Assembly: GCA_003577145.1 (NCBI GenBank)
Contig: QEUP01000014.1
Coordinates: 26,178 to 90,177 of the forward strand
Origin: Acidobacteriota bacterium
Lineage (GTDB): Bacteria; Actinomycetota; Acidimicrobiia; Acidimicrobiales; Microtrichaceae
Length of the DNA: 64,000 nt
Direction: 5' to 3'
The notes below the pieces were generated by a model, which was given only the letters and a program-made list of their open reading frames with translations, ran no database searches and was not told the DNA's origin. The position numbers and the translations under genes were made by a program. This document shows, piece by piece, positions 1-9,340 of this stretch (the stretch's first letter is position 1; every line of letters starts with the position of its first letter).

Positions 1-1100
1 AGGATGGTGAGGAAGATGCCGCTGCGCTTCGGCGCTTCGGATGGCGCGACGTAGGCGTCGGCGGGCGCCGACGTCGTCTGCGCGATCACCTGGGTGGCGT
101 CGGGGTCGACGGGTACCGGTGCCGCCATCAGCCCCTCGGCCTGCACCGGTTGGCCGTCGAGGAACCGGGTGAGGTCAGCCTTGAGCTCGTGGGCGTTGGC
201 GTAGCGGTTGGCGGGGTTCTTGGCCAGCAGCTTCATGGTGATCGCCTCGAGCCCTTCGGGGATCGGCGATTTGGCAGAGGTGGCAGCGGCCGCGGCGCCG
301 GGATCGGCGACGGCCGTCGGGTCAGCCGCCGTCGGCTGAGCGCCCTGGCCTGCTGTGCCACCGCGAGCGCCAAGCATCTGGGAGGGTCGGGGTGGTGCTT
401 CCTGCACGTGCTTGTAGGCGATGGCGACCGGCGAGTCCCCCACGAAGGGCGGTTGACCGGTGAGCATCTCGAACAGCACCACCCCGAGGGAGTAGAGGTC
501 GGACCGCCCGTCGACCTTGAACCCCTGAGCCTGCTCGGGCGAGAAGTAGGTGGCGGTTCCCATGACCGAGCCCGTCTGGGTGAGCTCCTCGTCCGAGGAC
601 GAGAGGGCGCGAGCGATGCCGAAGTCGGCCACCTTCACGTCGCCGGTGCCGGAGAGCAACACGTTGCCCGGCTTGATGTCGCGGTGGACGACGCCCTGAT
701 CGTGCGCGAACGCCAGCGCCGACGCCACCCCCGAGGCGATCTCGGCCGCCCGCCGGGGGAAGACCGCGCCCTCCTGGCGGATGAGGTCGGAGGCTGACTG
801 GCCCTCGACGTACTCCATGACGATGAAGTAGGTCTCGGCTCCGCCGGCCGCCGCTTCGGCACCCCAGTCGTACACCGCGACGATGTTGGGGTGGGTGAGC
901 TTGGCCGCCGCCTGGGCCTCGCGCCGGAACCGCTCCACGAAGGCCTTGTCGGCGGCGAACTCGGGGTGCAGCACCTTGACCGCTACGGGCCGGTCGAGCA
1001 GGCGGTCGCGGGCGAGGTAGACCTCGGCCATGCCGCCACGCGCGATCCGCCGGTGGATCTCGTAGCGGTCGCTGTAGACCTTCGGTTCTTCCTCGGCCAT
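1..1100 (-). CDS. pknB: Serine/threonine protein kinase, PknB type (C-terminus beyond window)
   Basis: Eukaryotic-type membrane Ser/Thr kinase that phosphorylates division and cell-wall proteins. ATG at 1100; the frame stays open to base 1, giving about 366 residues. Visible are the glycine-rich loop GGMAEVYLA (residues ~22-30), the ATP-binding Lys in VAVKVL (~42), the catalytic HRD (~139-141), DFG (~159-161) and the activation-segment SPE. A proline/alanine-rich juxtamembrane stretch follows, and a hydrophobic segment begins (GIFLTI) just as the window ends. PASTA repeats would lie beyond and cannot be seen. It follows pbpA after 132 nt in the order known from mycobacteria, where pknA/pknB end the same cluster. 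Calling it PknB rather than PknA rests on this position and on the transmembrane segment. Confidence 0.88.
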   Translation of the reverse strand, partial: MAEEEPKVYSDRYEIHRRIARGGMAEVYLARDRLLDRPVAVKVLHPEFAADKAFVERFRREAQAAAKLTHPNIVAVYDWGAEAAAGGAETYFIVMEYVEGQSASDLIRQEGAVFPRRAAEIASGVASALAFAHDQGVVHRDIKPGNVLLSGTGDVKVADFGIARALSSSDEELTQTGSVMGTATYFSPEQAQGFKVDGRSDLYSLGVVLFEMLTGQPPFVGDSPVAIAYKHVQEAPPRPSQMLGARGGTAGQGAQPTAADPTAVADPGAAAAATSAKSPIPEGLEAITMKLLAKNPANRYANAHELKADLTRFLDGQPVQAEGLMAAPVPVDPDATQVIAQTTSAPADAYVAPSEAPKRSGIFLTI

Positions 1101-1232
1101 GGCCCTTCCAGACTAGTTATCGAGGTCCGAAGCGATGAGGCATCCCCGTTCGCGACCAACGCCGCGGGTAGCCGGCTCTCCGCCTGGGGACGAGGATGGC
1201 GCAGAGGGACCCGCCGCGCCAACGCGGCCCCC

Positions 1233-2738
1233 TCAGGCCCCGAGTGCCTCCTCCAGCACTGCTCGGGCGATGGGAGCCGCGACCTGCCCGCCGGTCTGCT
1301 CGCTGGCTCCTTCCTGGGCCTGGACCAGCACCGCCACGACGACCTCGGGTTCGCCGCCCTCGGGTCCGGCGAAGCCGATGATCCAGGCGTGGGAGGTGGG
1401 CGGTTCGGTGCCGAGCTGGGCGGTACCCGTCTTGCCTCCCACCTCGTAGCCGGGAATCGCCATGGCGTTGGCGGTACCCGACTCGACCACACCGATCATG
1501 GCCTGGCGCAGCGTCGAGGCCGAGGCGCTGTCCATGGCCTCCAACCACTCGCCCTCGTCGTACTCCTCGACGACGTTGCCGTTGGAGTCGCGGATGTCGT
1601 GCATGACGTGGGGCCTCATCACGACCCCGTCGTTGGCGACACCGGCGGCGACCAGCGCCATCTGCAGGGGGGTGGCGGCCACCTCGTACTGGCCGATCGA
1701 CGCCTGGGCAAGGGCGGGGGTGTTCTCATAGATCGTCCCCGGTTCGTCCGAGTCCGGTGGGTCCAGCGCCTCGCCGTAGTCGGTGGGGAAGATCGACTCC
1801 GCCGGCGACGGCAGGTCGATCGGGGGTGAGTCGTTGAAGCCGAACCCCTCGGCCCCCTCGACCATGATGTTCGGTCCCAGGGTCATGGCCCCCATCTCGG
1901 CGAAAGCCGAGTTGCACGACGCGGCCAGGATCTCGAAGAGGGTTCCGCCGCACGAGCTGCCGCCGAAGTTGGAGATCGACTGCGTGGTCAACGGCGGGGT
2001 GTACTCGGTCGCCACCGGGTAGGCGGGCTCGTCCTCGGTGACGAGCCCCGAGTCGAGCCCGGCCGCGGAGGTGACGACCTTGAAGGTCGACCCCGGGAAG
2101 TACACCTCCTGGTACATCTTGTGCAGCAGCGGTTTGGTGGGGAACGCCAGGTAGAGGGTCCGAGCGGCCTCGGCTGCCTCGAGGTCGTTGGTGGCCAACA
2201 GGTTGGGATCGAAGCTCGGGTTGCTCCAGAACGCGATGATGCCGCCGGTCTCGGGGTCGAGGGCGACCACCGAGCCCAGGCGGTCGCCGAGCTGTTCCCG
2301 GGCCACTTCTTGGACGTCGTGGTCGAGGGTCAAGGTGACGTCACCGACGTCGTCGTCGTTGACGAAGAGGTCCGAGAAGTTGTCGAACTCGAAATCGAAG
2401 GTCTGGCCGGCCAGCTCGTCGTTGTAGACCTTCTCGACCCCGTCGGCGCCGAACTCGAAGGAGATGTAGCCCGCTACGTGGGCGTACAGCTCCCCCTCGG
2501 GGTACTCCCGCTGGAACTCGAAGCGCCCCGAGGTCTGCACCGAACGGGCCACCAGTTGCCCGTCGATGGTCGAGATGGTGCCCCGGGCCCGGTTGTAGTC
2601 GCGTTCGGCAGCACGGTTGTTGCCGTCGTGCGCGTTCAGCTCTTCGGCCTGGAACACCTGGATCTGGTTCAAGCGGACGAACAGCGCGGTGTACAGCACC
2701 AACAACACGACGACGAGATAGCGCAGGTGCCGGTTCAC
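1233..2738 (-). CDS. pbpA: Penicillin-binding protein, class B transpeptidase (PbpA)
   Basis: Monofunctional D,D-transpeptidase that cross-links peptidoglycan, working with RodA. 501 residues: an N-terminal membrane anchor (~7-22), a dimerisation region, then the transpeptidase domain with all three motifs: STFK (Ser217/Lys220), SCN (274-276) and KTG (436-438). The GTG start overlaps the rodA stop (GTGA), so the two are translationally coupled. Length and gene order match PbpA of the actinobacterial pstP-rodA-pbpA-pkn cluster. Confidence 0.93.
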   Translation of the reverse strand: MNRHLRYLVVVLLVLYTALFVRLNQIQVFQAEELNAHDGNNRAAERDYNRARGTISTIDGQLVARSVQTSGRFEFQREYPEGELYAHVAGYISFEFGADGVEKVYNDELAGQTFDFEFDNFSDLFVNDDDVGDVTLTLDHDVQEVAREQLGDRLGSVVALDPETGGIIAFWSNPSFDPNLLATNDLEAAEAARTLYLAFPTKPLLHKMYQEVYFPGSTFKVVTSAAGLDSGLVTEDEPAYPVATEYTPPLTTQSISNFGGSSCGGTLFEILAASCNSAFAEMGAMTLGPNIMVEGAEGFGFNDSPPIDLPSPAESIFPTDYGEALDPPDSDEPGTIYENTPALAQASIGQYEVAATPLQMALVAAGVANDGVVMRPHVMHDIRDSNGNVVEEYDEGEWLEAMDSASASTLRQAMIGVVESGTANAMAIPGYEVGGKTGTAQLGTEPPTSHAWIIGFAGPEGGEPEVVVAVLVQAQEGASEQTGGQVAAPIARAVLEEALGA

Positions 2739-4045
2739 GCCGCCGCCCTCTCGCGCTCGGGTCTGGTGGCGGGCCGGCGTGAGGACTGGTCGGAGATCCT
2801 CACCAGCAGCGCCAGCAGCACGTAGTTGGCCAGCAGTGACGACCCGCCGTAGCTGACGAAGGGCAGGGTGACACCGGTGAGCGGGAGCAGTCGCACCACC
2901 CCGCCGATGATGATGAAGGCCTGCACCGCCAGCAACGTGGTGAGACCGGTGGCGAGGAGCTTGTCGAAGGGGTCCGACGCTCTCGCGGCGATGCGCAAAC
3001 CCGAGCCGGTCATCAAGAGGAACGCGACGATCACCGCAGTGGCGCCGAGCAGGCCGAGCTCCTCACCGATGGCGGCGAAGATGAAGTCGGTCTCGACGAC
3101 GGGGATCTTCCAGGGGAACCCGAGCCCCAGCCCCGTCCCTGCCAGGCCTCCCCACGCCATCGCGTAGGTGCCCTCGATGATCTGCCCGGCGGTGTCGGGA
3201 TCGGCCCAAGGGTCCAGCCACGCCGACACCCGCACCTGGACGTGGGAGAACCGCGTCCAACTGAACCAGGCGCCCAGCCCGAACAGCACGAAGCCGGTCG
3301 CCACGTACCAGACCCTTTGGGTGGCGATCCAGAGCATGACGAGGAACAGCACGAAGAACAGCAGGGCCGAGCCGAGGTCGCGCTCGAACATCATGACCAC
3401 CAGGGACACACCCCAGGCGATGACGACGGGTGCGAGGTGCTTGGGATCGGGGATGTGCACCGGGCCGAGCTTGAAGGTCGCCATGCCCAGCAGCTCGCGC
3501 CGCTCGACGAGGTAGCCGGCGAAGAAGACGGCGAAGGCGATCTTGGCGAACTCCCCCGGCTGGAAGTTCACCGGGCCCAGCGAGACCCAGATGCGGGCTC
3601 CGCCGATCTGCTGGCCGACCGACGGGACCAGGGGCAACAACAGCAGCAGCATGGCGAGGAGGCCCACGGTGAAGCGGTAACGCTCCAACAGGCGGGTCCG
3701 ACGGACGACGAGCAGGGTCGCGATGTACAGGCCGATCCCGACCGCGGTCCACATGGCCTGGAGCCCGGCGAGATCCTCGTCGAGGCGGGCGATGAACACG
3801 TAGCCGATGCCGTTGAGCAGTGCCGCCAACGGCAGCAGCAGCCCGTCGGCGTCGGGAGCGAGGAAGCGGTTGGCGATGTGGGCGCCCAGCAGCAGCACCA
3901 GCACTGCCACCAGGAAGGGGACCACATCGGCCGGGAGCACGTCGCTGCGCCCGAGCGAGGCGAGGATGTACGCACCGATCGTTATAACCGCACCCAACAA
4001 GATGAGGCCGAGCTCGGTGTTGCGTCTCACGCGTCCAGGCATCAC
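2735..4045 (-). CDS. rodA: RodA/FtsW-family peptidoglycan glycosyltransferase
   Basis: SEDS-family polytopic membrane protein that polymerises lipid II into glycan strands with its partner PBP. 436 residues with about ten hydrophobic segments and the family's C-terminal signature region (PFVSYGGSS). The start can be GTG at 4045 or the adjacent ATG at 4042. It begins 9 nt after the pstP stop and its stop overlaps the pbpA start, so it sits inside the operon. Confidence 0.93.
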   Translation of the reverse strand: MMPGRVRRNTELGLILLGAVITIGAYILASLGRSDVLPADVVPFLVAVLVLLLGAHIANRFLAPDADGLLLPLAALLNGIGYVFIARLDEDLAGLQAMWTAVGIGLYIATLLVVRRTRLLERYRFTVGLLAMLLLLLPLVPSVGQQIGGARIWVSLGPVNFQPGEFAKIAFAVFFAGYLVERRELLGMATFKLGPVHIPDPKHLAPVVIAWGVSLVVMMFERDLGSALLFFVLFLVMLWIATQRVWYVATGFVLFGLGAWFSWTRFSHVQVRVSAWLDPWADPDTAGQIIEGTYAMAWGGLAGTGLGLGFPWKIPVVETDFIFAAIGEELGLLGATAVIVAFLLMTGSGLRIAARASDPFDKLLATGLTTLLAVQAFIIIGGVVRLLPLTGVTLPFVSYGGSSLLANYVLLALLVRISDQSSRRPATRPERERAAA

Positions 4046-4054
4046 TCCCGGACC

Positions 4055-5353
4055 TCACCCGGGTGTCGCCGGAGTCGTCGCCGGGGTCGTCGCCGGAGCG
4101 CCTGTCGTGGTGCTCGCCTCGGGTTGGGCCGTCGTCGACTCGGAGCCGGCGTTCATCTCGTCGATCTGGTCTTGCAGGTTCTCGAGGTACTGGCGGGCGT
4201 CGTCGATGGAGGCCTGGTCCTTGCCTTGCTCCAAAGCGTCGAGCTCGGCAGGGGGGATCTCGTCGAGCGTGATGCCGCTGGCCTCCTCCACGGTGGGGTC
4301 GAACCACAGCACCCCGCCGGGACGGCCCTGGAAGATGACGACCTCCTCGCCGTCGAGCCCCACGAAGTAGGTGTTCCTGGCGTACCAGCCCACCGCGGCG
4401 ATCACGAGACCGATCAGAGCGAGCATGGCGACCATGAAGAGCCCCACCCGCCAGGTCAGGCGTCGGGCTCGTTCCGGCTCTGCTTCTCCCTCTTCATCCT
4501 CGTCGATTGCGGGCCGGTGCTCCTCGTCGGGGGCTGCGGTGAGGATGGCCGGCATGGCAGCCACGCCCTCCGCTGAATCAGAGCGTTGCCGATCCAGCGA
4601 CGAGGCGCCTGTGCCGACCACCGCCGGGCTGGTATCGCTTTCGACGACGTCCACGACCACGCAGGTGACGTTGTCGCGCCCGCCGTGCTCGTTGGCCCGC
4701 CTGATCAGCTCGTGGGCGACCTCGGTGGGGTCCTCCAGGCGCCGCAGCACACCTGCGATCTCGTCGTCGTTGAGCTCGTTGAACAGCCCGTCGCTACAGA
4801 GCAGGAACCGGTCCCCCACACCGGGGGTCACCTCCCAGGTGTCGGCCTCGACCGTGGGTTCGATGCCCAGCGCCCGGGTCAAGATGTTGCGCTTGGGGTG
4901 GTTCTCAGCCTCCTCGGGACTGAGCTGGCCGTCGCGCACCAGGCTCTCGACGAGGCTGTGGTCCTCGGTGAGCTGGGTGAAGTCCTCGGTCGTGTACAGG
5001 TACACGCGCGAGTCGCCGACGTTGACCACCGCCACCCGTTGCTCGAAGTCGGTGAGGATCCGGCCGATCGCGCACAGCGTCGTACCCATGCCGGCCAGCT
5101 CGGGGTCGTCGGCTGCCATCTCGAACACCGCGGTGTTGGCGTCGCGCACGCCGGCCACGAGGGCATCCAGTGAGGGCTCGGCGACTGATTCCCGCAGCAC
5201 CCGCAGCGCCTGCTCGGAGGCCACCTCGCCCCCCCGGTGGCCGCCCATGCCGTCGGCGACCGCGTAGAGCCCGTCGGAGGTCAACATGGCGTCCTGGTTC
5301 ACCGTCCTGACCCGTCCGGTGTCGCTGGCAGCCCCCACGACGAAGTCGATCAC
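4055..5353 (-). CDS. pstP: PP2C-family Ser/Thr phosphatase PstP
   Basis: Metal-dependent phosphatase that reverses PknA/PknB phosphorylation. 432 residues. The N-terminal ~240 residues carry PP2C motifs: DGMGGHRGGEVAS, GDSRVYLY, SDGLFNEL and RDNVTCVVV. One transmembrane helix (~300-322) is followed by a ~100-residue extracytoplasmic part ending in a Thr/Ala/Pro-rich tail, whose function is unknown. GTG start at 5353, 34 nt after the fhaB stop. The topology (cytoplasmic catalytic domain, single helix, outer domain) is that of mycobacterial PstP. Confidence 0.93.
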   Translation of the reverse strand: MIDFVVGAASDTGRVRTVNQDAMLTSDGLYAVADGMGGHRGGEVASEQALRVLRESVAEPSLDALVAGVRDANTAVFEMAADDPELAGMGTTLCAIGRILTDFEQRVAVVNVGDSRVYLYTTEDFTQLTEDHSLVESLVRDGQLSPEEAENHPKRNILTRALGIEPTVEADTWEVTPGVGDRFLLCSDGLFNELNDDEIAGVLRRLEDPTEVAHELIRRANEHGGRDNVTCVVVDVVESDTSPAVVGTGASSLDRQRSDSAEGVAAMPAILTAAPDEEHRPAIDEDEEGEAEPERARRLTWRVGLFMVAMLALIGLVIAAVGWYARNTYFVGLDGEEVVIFQGRPGGVLWFDPTVEEASGITLDEIPPAELDALEQGKDQASIDDARQYLENLQDQIDEMNAGSESTTAQPEASTTTGAPATTPATTPATPG

Positions 5354-5387
5354 GGACCGTCTCCCGTAGTCGGATCCTCGAGGCGGC

Positions 5388-5846
5388 TCATCTGAGCTCC
5401 ATGACCGTGTTGCCGATCTGCAGCTTGTCGCCGGGCCTGAACACCATCCTGCCGGTGACCTTCTTGCGATTGAGATAGGTGCCGTTGGTGGACCCGAGAT
5501 CCTCCACGAAGAACTGGCCGTCCTGCTGGAACACCCGGGCGTGGATCTGGGAGGCGTAGGTGTCGTCGACGGTGACGGTGCAGCCGTTGGCCCGCCCGAT
5601 GGTCACCTCGCCGGTCACCGCGAAGGCCATCCCCTTCAGCGCGGCGGGGGCAGTGACGGTGAGTCGGCGGGCGCCCTTGACCTTCTTGGCCCGAGATCTC
5701 CGGGCGGGCTTGGCGGCCTTGGCGGCGGTTTCGCTGCGCTTGGGTGGGTTGACCTCGGCCCACACCGCCCGCAGCACGCGCAGGAAGAAGAGGTACAGCA
5801 GAGCCAGCAGGCAGATCTTGAGGACGGTGAGCAGTTGCTCGGGCAC
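5388..5846 (-). CDS. fhaB: FHA-domain protein FhaB (FipA)
   Basis: Small membrane-tethered phosphothreonine reader, in related bacteria a substrate of PknA/B. A hydrophobic helix near the N-terminus (LLALLYLFFLRVL) leads through a basic linker to a C-terminal FHA domain with the S-x-x-H element (SQIHARV) and DLGSTNGT. The Arg common before the FHA His is replaced by Gln/Ile here. I chose GTG 5846 (…PEQLL). An in-frame TTG at 5879 would add 11 residues and has a GGAG upstream, so the start is uncertain. Confidence 0.88.
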   Translation of the reverse strand: MPEQLLTVLKICLLALLYLFFLRVLRAVWAEVNPPKRSETAAKAAKPARRSRAKKVKGARRLTVTAPAALKGMAFAVTGEVTIGRANGCTVTVDDTYASQIHARVFQQDGQFFVEDLGSTNGTYLNRKKVTGRMVFRPGDKLQIGNTVMELR

Positions 5847-5955
5847 CGGGACCGAGCCTAAACCACCGGACCCCGACAACCGCAGGCAACCACTCCCCGC
5901 CTGACCCGGGCTCGCTCGGTCGCGCCATCCGAGGATCTCGGGTCCGAGAAACGCG

Positions 5956-6624
5956 TCATGAGGCCTGGAAGTACATCTGGGTGTTGCCGAAGGTGAGCTG
6001 GTCGCCGTCTGCGAGTCGCTGTTCGGTGACCCGCACGCCGTTGACCCTGGTGCCGTTGGTGGAGCCGAGATCGACGACGACGTAGCCGTCGCCTTGGGGC
6101 CTGACCTCGGCGTGTCGCCGGCTCACGTTGGGGTCGGCCAGCACGATCGTCGAATCGGGCTGACGACCGACCGTCACGACGTAGTCGCCGAGGGGTACCC
6201 GCTCGTTGCTCGGCAGGATGATCGAGCCCGCGCCGGTGCCCCCCTCACCCTCCTTCATCTTCCCGAGCACACGGAAGGCGCCGGGCCGCAGGTTCTCGTC
6301 GACGACCATCTCGACTTCGACGGGGCCCATGAAGGTATAGCCCTCGTCACGTGCGTAGTCGCGGGCGGCGTCGGCGAGCTCGCGCCGAAGAGCACCTTCG
6401 ATCTCGGCGAGCTGGGAGTGGTCGGCCTCGCTCAACCAGAACGTGAAGTCGTTGGGGACCACGGCCCGGCCGCCGACGCCGACCGAACGGCGATCGTCCA
6501 TCTCCCGGGTGAGCTTGCGGCCCAGTTCGACGGGTCGCAGCCCGGAGCGGAAGATGCGCGAGAACGCGCCCTCGACCATGCGCTCGAGGCGCCTCTCGAA
6601 GCTCTTCAATCCCACGCCCGACAC
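5956..6624 (-). CDS. fhaA: FHA-domain protein FhaA with N-terminal DUF3662
   Basis: 222 residues. The N-terminal ~120 residues match DUF3662 of FhaA (FERRLERMVEGAFSRIF at the start). The C-terminal FHA domain has GRQPDS, VSRRHAEV and DLGSTNGT, the phosphothreonine-binding elements. In mycobacteria FhaA binds phosphorylated PknB/MviN and links kinase signalling to wall synthesis. The linker between the domains is far shorter than in mycobacterial FhaA (over 500 residues). GTG start at 6624; first gene of the minus-strand cluster, with 109 nt before fhaB. Confidence 0.9.
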   Translation of the reverse strand: MSGVGLKSFERRLERMVEGAFSRIFRSGLRPVELGRKLTREMDDRRSVGVGGRAVVPNDFTFWLSEADHSQLAEIEGALRRELADAARDYARDEGYTFMGPVEVEMVVDENLRPGAFRVLGKMKEGEGGTGAGSIILPSNERVPLGDYVVTVGRQPDSTIVLADPNVSRRHAEVRPQGDGYVVVDLGSTNGTRVNGVRVTEQRLADGDQLTFGNTQMYFQAS

Positions 6625-6699
6625 GATATCGACCCCGGCAGGGTCCCGAGATCGCAGTGTAGGGCCGGCGAGCGGTGCGCTAGCCTTCTCCCTTCGCCA

Positions 6700-6783
<84 letters not shown>

Positions 6784-7035
6784 CCGCACCGCCGGGTGGG
6801 ATATCCCCCACGGTGTCAGGCACCGGGCCTGTCGATCGGCTTCGGATTACCAGAGCAGCCCTCTGCTGACCAAAACCCTTCCTCGAGAAACAGCTCGATG
6901 GGGAACTGGCCGACCGGTCGCCAAGACCGGCCACCCACACCCGACGATCCTGGTTACCAGCGACATGCCCTGGACGCGCTGGGGGCGGGACGGATCGGGT
7001 GGGCATCTCCCGTCGGGTCGGCCTACGCTGGCGCG
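6784..7035. other. Intergenic region after tRNA-Leu with two short hairpins
   Basis: No convincing gene. Two adjacent hairpins follow the tRNA: GTGGG/CCCAC with loop ATATCC (6796-6811) and CGGTG/CACCG with loop TCAGG (6811-6825). Neither has a T-tract. They may help end or process the tRNA transcript. GGTGTCAGGCACC also resembles short palindromes that can be repeated across genomes, which one window cannot show. Confidence 0.4.
7024..7029 (+). promoter_or_regulatory. Probable -10 element (TACGCT) of a leaderless promoter
   Basis: TACGCT fits the actinobacterial TAnnnT -10 pattern and ends 6 nt before the GTG at 7036, the spacing expected if transcription starts at the start codon. No Shine-Dalgarno sequence is present. 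Confidence 0.45.
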
Positions 7036-7494
7036 GTGCACGCCGCCGTGACCGTCCACATCGACGCCCCGCCCGATGAGGTGTGGCGCCTCATCAGCGA
7101 CATCACGAGGATGGGCGATTACAGCCCCGAGGTGATGGAGGCGGAGTGGCTCGACGGGGCCACCGGCCCAGCGGTCGGCGTCCGGTACCGGGGTCACGTG
7201 AAGCGCAACGAGATCGGGCCGAAGTACTGGACGGTTTGCAAGATCACCGAGTGTGAGCCCGGCGAGGTGTTCGAGTTCGTGGTGATGCTCCGGGGCCGCC
7301 CCATCAACCGCTGGCGCTACGAGCTCACCCCGGCTGCCGGCGGAACCGACGTGACCGAGTCCTTCGACCTCGGCGACAACCTCTGGGTGAGGATCTGGCG
7401 ACCCCTCGGTGGGTTCCTCCGCCAGCGTCGCAACGAGCGCGACATGCGCCGCACGCTCGAACGGGTCAAAGCCGTCGCCGAAGCGAGCACCTGA
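7036..7494 (+). CDS. SRPBCC (START/polyketide cyclase-like) family protein
   Basis: 152 residues. It begins with the SRPBCC pattern AAVTVHIDAPPDEVWRLISDI, followed by alternating strands and a C-terminal amphipathic helix (RNERDMRRTLERVKAVAEA), as in the polyketide_cyc2 group of hydrophobic-ligand-binding proteins. GTG 7036 was chosen because the domain starts immediately after it and a -10-like element sits just upstream. The same frame stays open far upstream, but that part overlaps fhaA antisense and the tRNA. The ligand is unknown; it stands alone. Confidence 0.75.
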   Translation: MHAAVTVHIDAPPDEVWRLISDITRMGDYSPEVMEAEWLDGATGPAVGVRYRGHVKRNEIGPKYWTVCKITECEPGEVFEFVVMLRGRPINRWRYELTPAAGGTDVTESFDLGDNLWVRIWRPLGGFLRQRRNERDMRRTLERVKAVAEAST

Positions 7495-7596
7495 GGCCCA
7501 CTCGGCCTTCGAGAGAGCCGATTCGGCGGACGGCTCGTGCAACCGTGGCTGTGACCATGCCCACCTACCCTGATGTGACGTTGGGCGTCCTCACGA

Positions 7597-8586
7597 TTAC
7601 CCGGGTGGTTCGTGCTTCAGCGTCAGGTTCGGCTCACCGACATCGGTTGGTAGGACCGGATCCCCGACCTTGACCGACACCGAGGGCTCAGCCGAGCAGA
7701 CGTGGTTGAGGGCCTGCCCGAAGGCTTGCAGTGCACGTCGGCCTTCGCCGCCTTTCACCCAACCCAGACGGGGAACGAGCAGCCGCGTAGCGAGCCGCAG
7801 CGAGTCCTCACCCGTTCGCTGATCGATGTTCGGCACCGGGCAGCGAAGTATCGCCTTCACCACGTGGGCGTCCAGGTCACCTATGCGAACTCGCCGGAGG
7901 CGGTCCTCGCCGAACGGCCCGAACGCCGCCCCCGGGATGTCGATGTTCGCTCGGAAGCGGTCGAGTGGCAGGCTCCCTCGAGGCTCCCCTGCTAGATCAT
8001 GAAGGTGATCCAGGGATGACTGGCTGACCAGGGACATGGGCGTGACGTCTGCTGCCGCACATCGATTGGCCGCACCGTCCCTCCTCATCGTCCCGGGGAG
8101 CCATCTCGGTTGGCGGAGATCCACCTTCGTCAGGCGCACACGGCGGCTGAGCAGCGACGAGAAGAAGGCGCTGCTCGTCTCGCTCTCCTCTGTGGCTGCG
8201 ACTTCGTCTCCCCACAACCGCAGCCGCACACGCGGCTCACCGACGGCTCCGAAGGGGACAACCACCTCTCCGTGCGCCCCGGCCGCGAGGTGCAGGTGAT
8301 CGTGGCGGACATCGACGGCAACCGCGGCGAGCTTGCGGTCATCTCGATGCTTGCGCGCTCGACGTTGGTCCCAACCTCGCTGGGACACGAAGGTGTCGTC
8401 GCTGTCGACGAGCACCCACCCCCGATCGACGACCTCGCCGAGATGGAACCCGGTCGGCCCGACCTCCAAGGTGGTGATGGGAGCGCCGTCGCTGGTGGCC
8501 TCCTGGCAGGACTTGATCGGAAAGAGCCGCAGGCAGGAAACAGAATCGGCCAGGTCGGAGCCAGGCACCCGATCCAGGAGCCCCAT
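7597..8586 (-). CDS. MOSC-domain protein (mARC/YcbX-like)
   Basis: 329 residues. An N-terminal MOSC beta-barrel region (CLRLFPIKSC…, GWVLVDSDDTFVSQR) precedes a MOSC domain with the conserved Cys region RCPVPNIDQRTGE that in relatives ligates molybdenum cofactor. Relatives (YcbX, mARC) reduce N-hydroxylated compounds. The FRANIDIPG motif and GDLDAHVVKAI are typical of the family. No ferredoxin domain follows, so an external electron donor would be needed. It faces the SRPBCC gene convergently. Confidence 0.8.
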   Translation of the reverse strand: MGLLDRVPGSDLADSVSCLRLFPIKSCQEATSDGAPITTLEVGPTGFHLGEVVDRGWVLVDSDDTFVSQRGWDQRRARKHRDDRKLAAVAVDVRHDHLHLAAGAHGEVVVPFGAVGEPRVRLRLWGDEVAATEESETSSAFFSSLLSRRVRLTKVDLRQPRWLPGTMRRDGAANRCAAADVTPMSLVSQSSLDHLHDLAGEPRGSLPLDRFRANIDIPGAAFGPFGEDRLRRVRIGDLDAHVVKAILRCPVPNIDQRTGEDSLRLATRLLVPRLGWVKGGEGRRALQAFGQALNHVCSAEPSVSVKVGDPVLPTDVGEPNLTLKHEPPG

Positions 8587-8650
8587 CGCCAGACCACCCT
8601 AGCTTCGAGGTCGAAGCCGAAGCCGCCGCACCCCCGCGGCGCTGTGTGAG

Positions 8651-8656
8651 TAGTAT
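8651..8656 (+). promoter_or_regulatory. Probable -10 element (TAGTAT) for the membrane-protein pair
   Basis: TAGTAT matches TAnnnT and stands out in a GC-rich 130-nt intergenic region. A start near 8663 would give a leader of about 50 nt before the ATG at 8717. I see no convincing -35. Confidence 0.35.
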
Positions 8657-8716
8657 CCACCGGTCGTAGGGGGTGCACCGGGACACGGGGGGCATCACGC
8701 TGAGCGAGAGCGCCAC

Positions 8717-9340
8717 ATGAGCGATACGACTGCGGTTCCGTTGCCCGACGGGTCGGCAACCCCTGAGGTCACAGCGCAGGGGCCGCCCCGTGACATCCAG
8801 GTGGTGCCGCTCAAGGGGCTTCCCTTCGTCGCGGTGGCCGTGGTGTTCGTCACCTATGCGATCGCGTCCGACGCCCCTTGGGCACTCATGTTCTGCCACG
8901 TCGCCGGTGGTGGCATGTGGACCGCGGTCGACCTCTACGTCGGGTTGATCGTCGGACCGATCCTCGGAGGGCTCTCGGTCCCGGCCCGTGCGGAGTTCTC
9001 GGCGAGGTTCATGCCGAAGATGGTGCTGTTGATGCCCACCGTGGTCATGATGACGCTGGCCGCCGGCTTCCAGATCGCCATTGACTACGGCGGGCTCGTC
9101 CCGGGGACCGTCAACCGCCCGTGGCTGATCGTGTCGATGGTCGTGGTGGGGATCATGGCCGTCATCGCCCTGGGGCTGCTCGAGCCGGCCAACATCGCGG
9201 TGTTGTTCGAGATGCGCAAGCCACAGCCCGACGGTGAGGTCATAGACCGGCTGATGCGACGGTTCATCTACACGGCCGGCATCACCGGCCTCATGCAGGT
9301 CGCCACGCTGGTGATCATGACCCGGGTGGCGACGCAATGA
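8717..9340 (+). CDS. Integral membrane protein of unknown function
   Basis: 207 residues. A polar N-terminus of ~33 residues precedes about four or five transmembrane helices. FCHVAGGGMWTAVDL near residue 57 places a His and Trp in a membrane segment, reminiscent of heme- or copper-binding membrane families, though no family is recognised with certainty. The stop overlaps the start of the next gene (ATGA), so they form a coupled two-gene operon. Confidence 0.75.
   Translation: MSDTTAVPLPDGSATPEVTAQGPPRDIQVVPLKGLPFVAVAVVFVTYAIASDAPWALMFCHVAGGGMWTAVDLYVGLIVGPILGGLSVPARAEFSARFMPKMVLLMPTVVMMTLAAGFQIAIDYGGLVPGTVNRPWLIVSMVVVGIMAVIALGLLEPANIAVLFEMRKPQPDGEVIDRLMRRFIYTAGITGLMQVATLVIMTRVATQ

Noticed and set aside
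3242..4576. 444-residue plus-strand frame opposite rodA and pstP
   Set aside because: A composition shadow of high-GC genes: low-complexity Glu/Gln/His-rich translation with no domain, opposite two certain genes.
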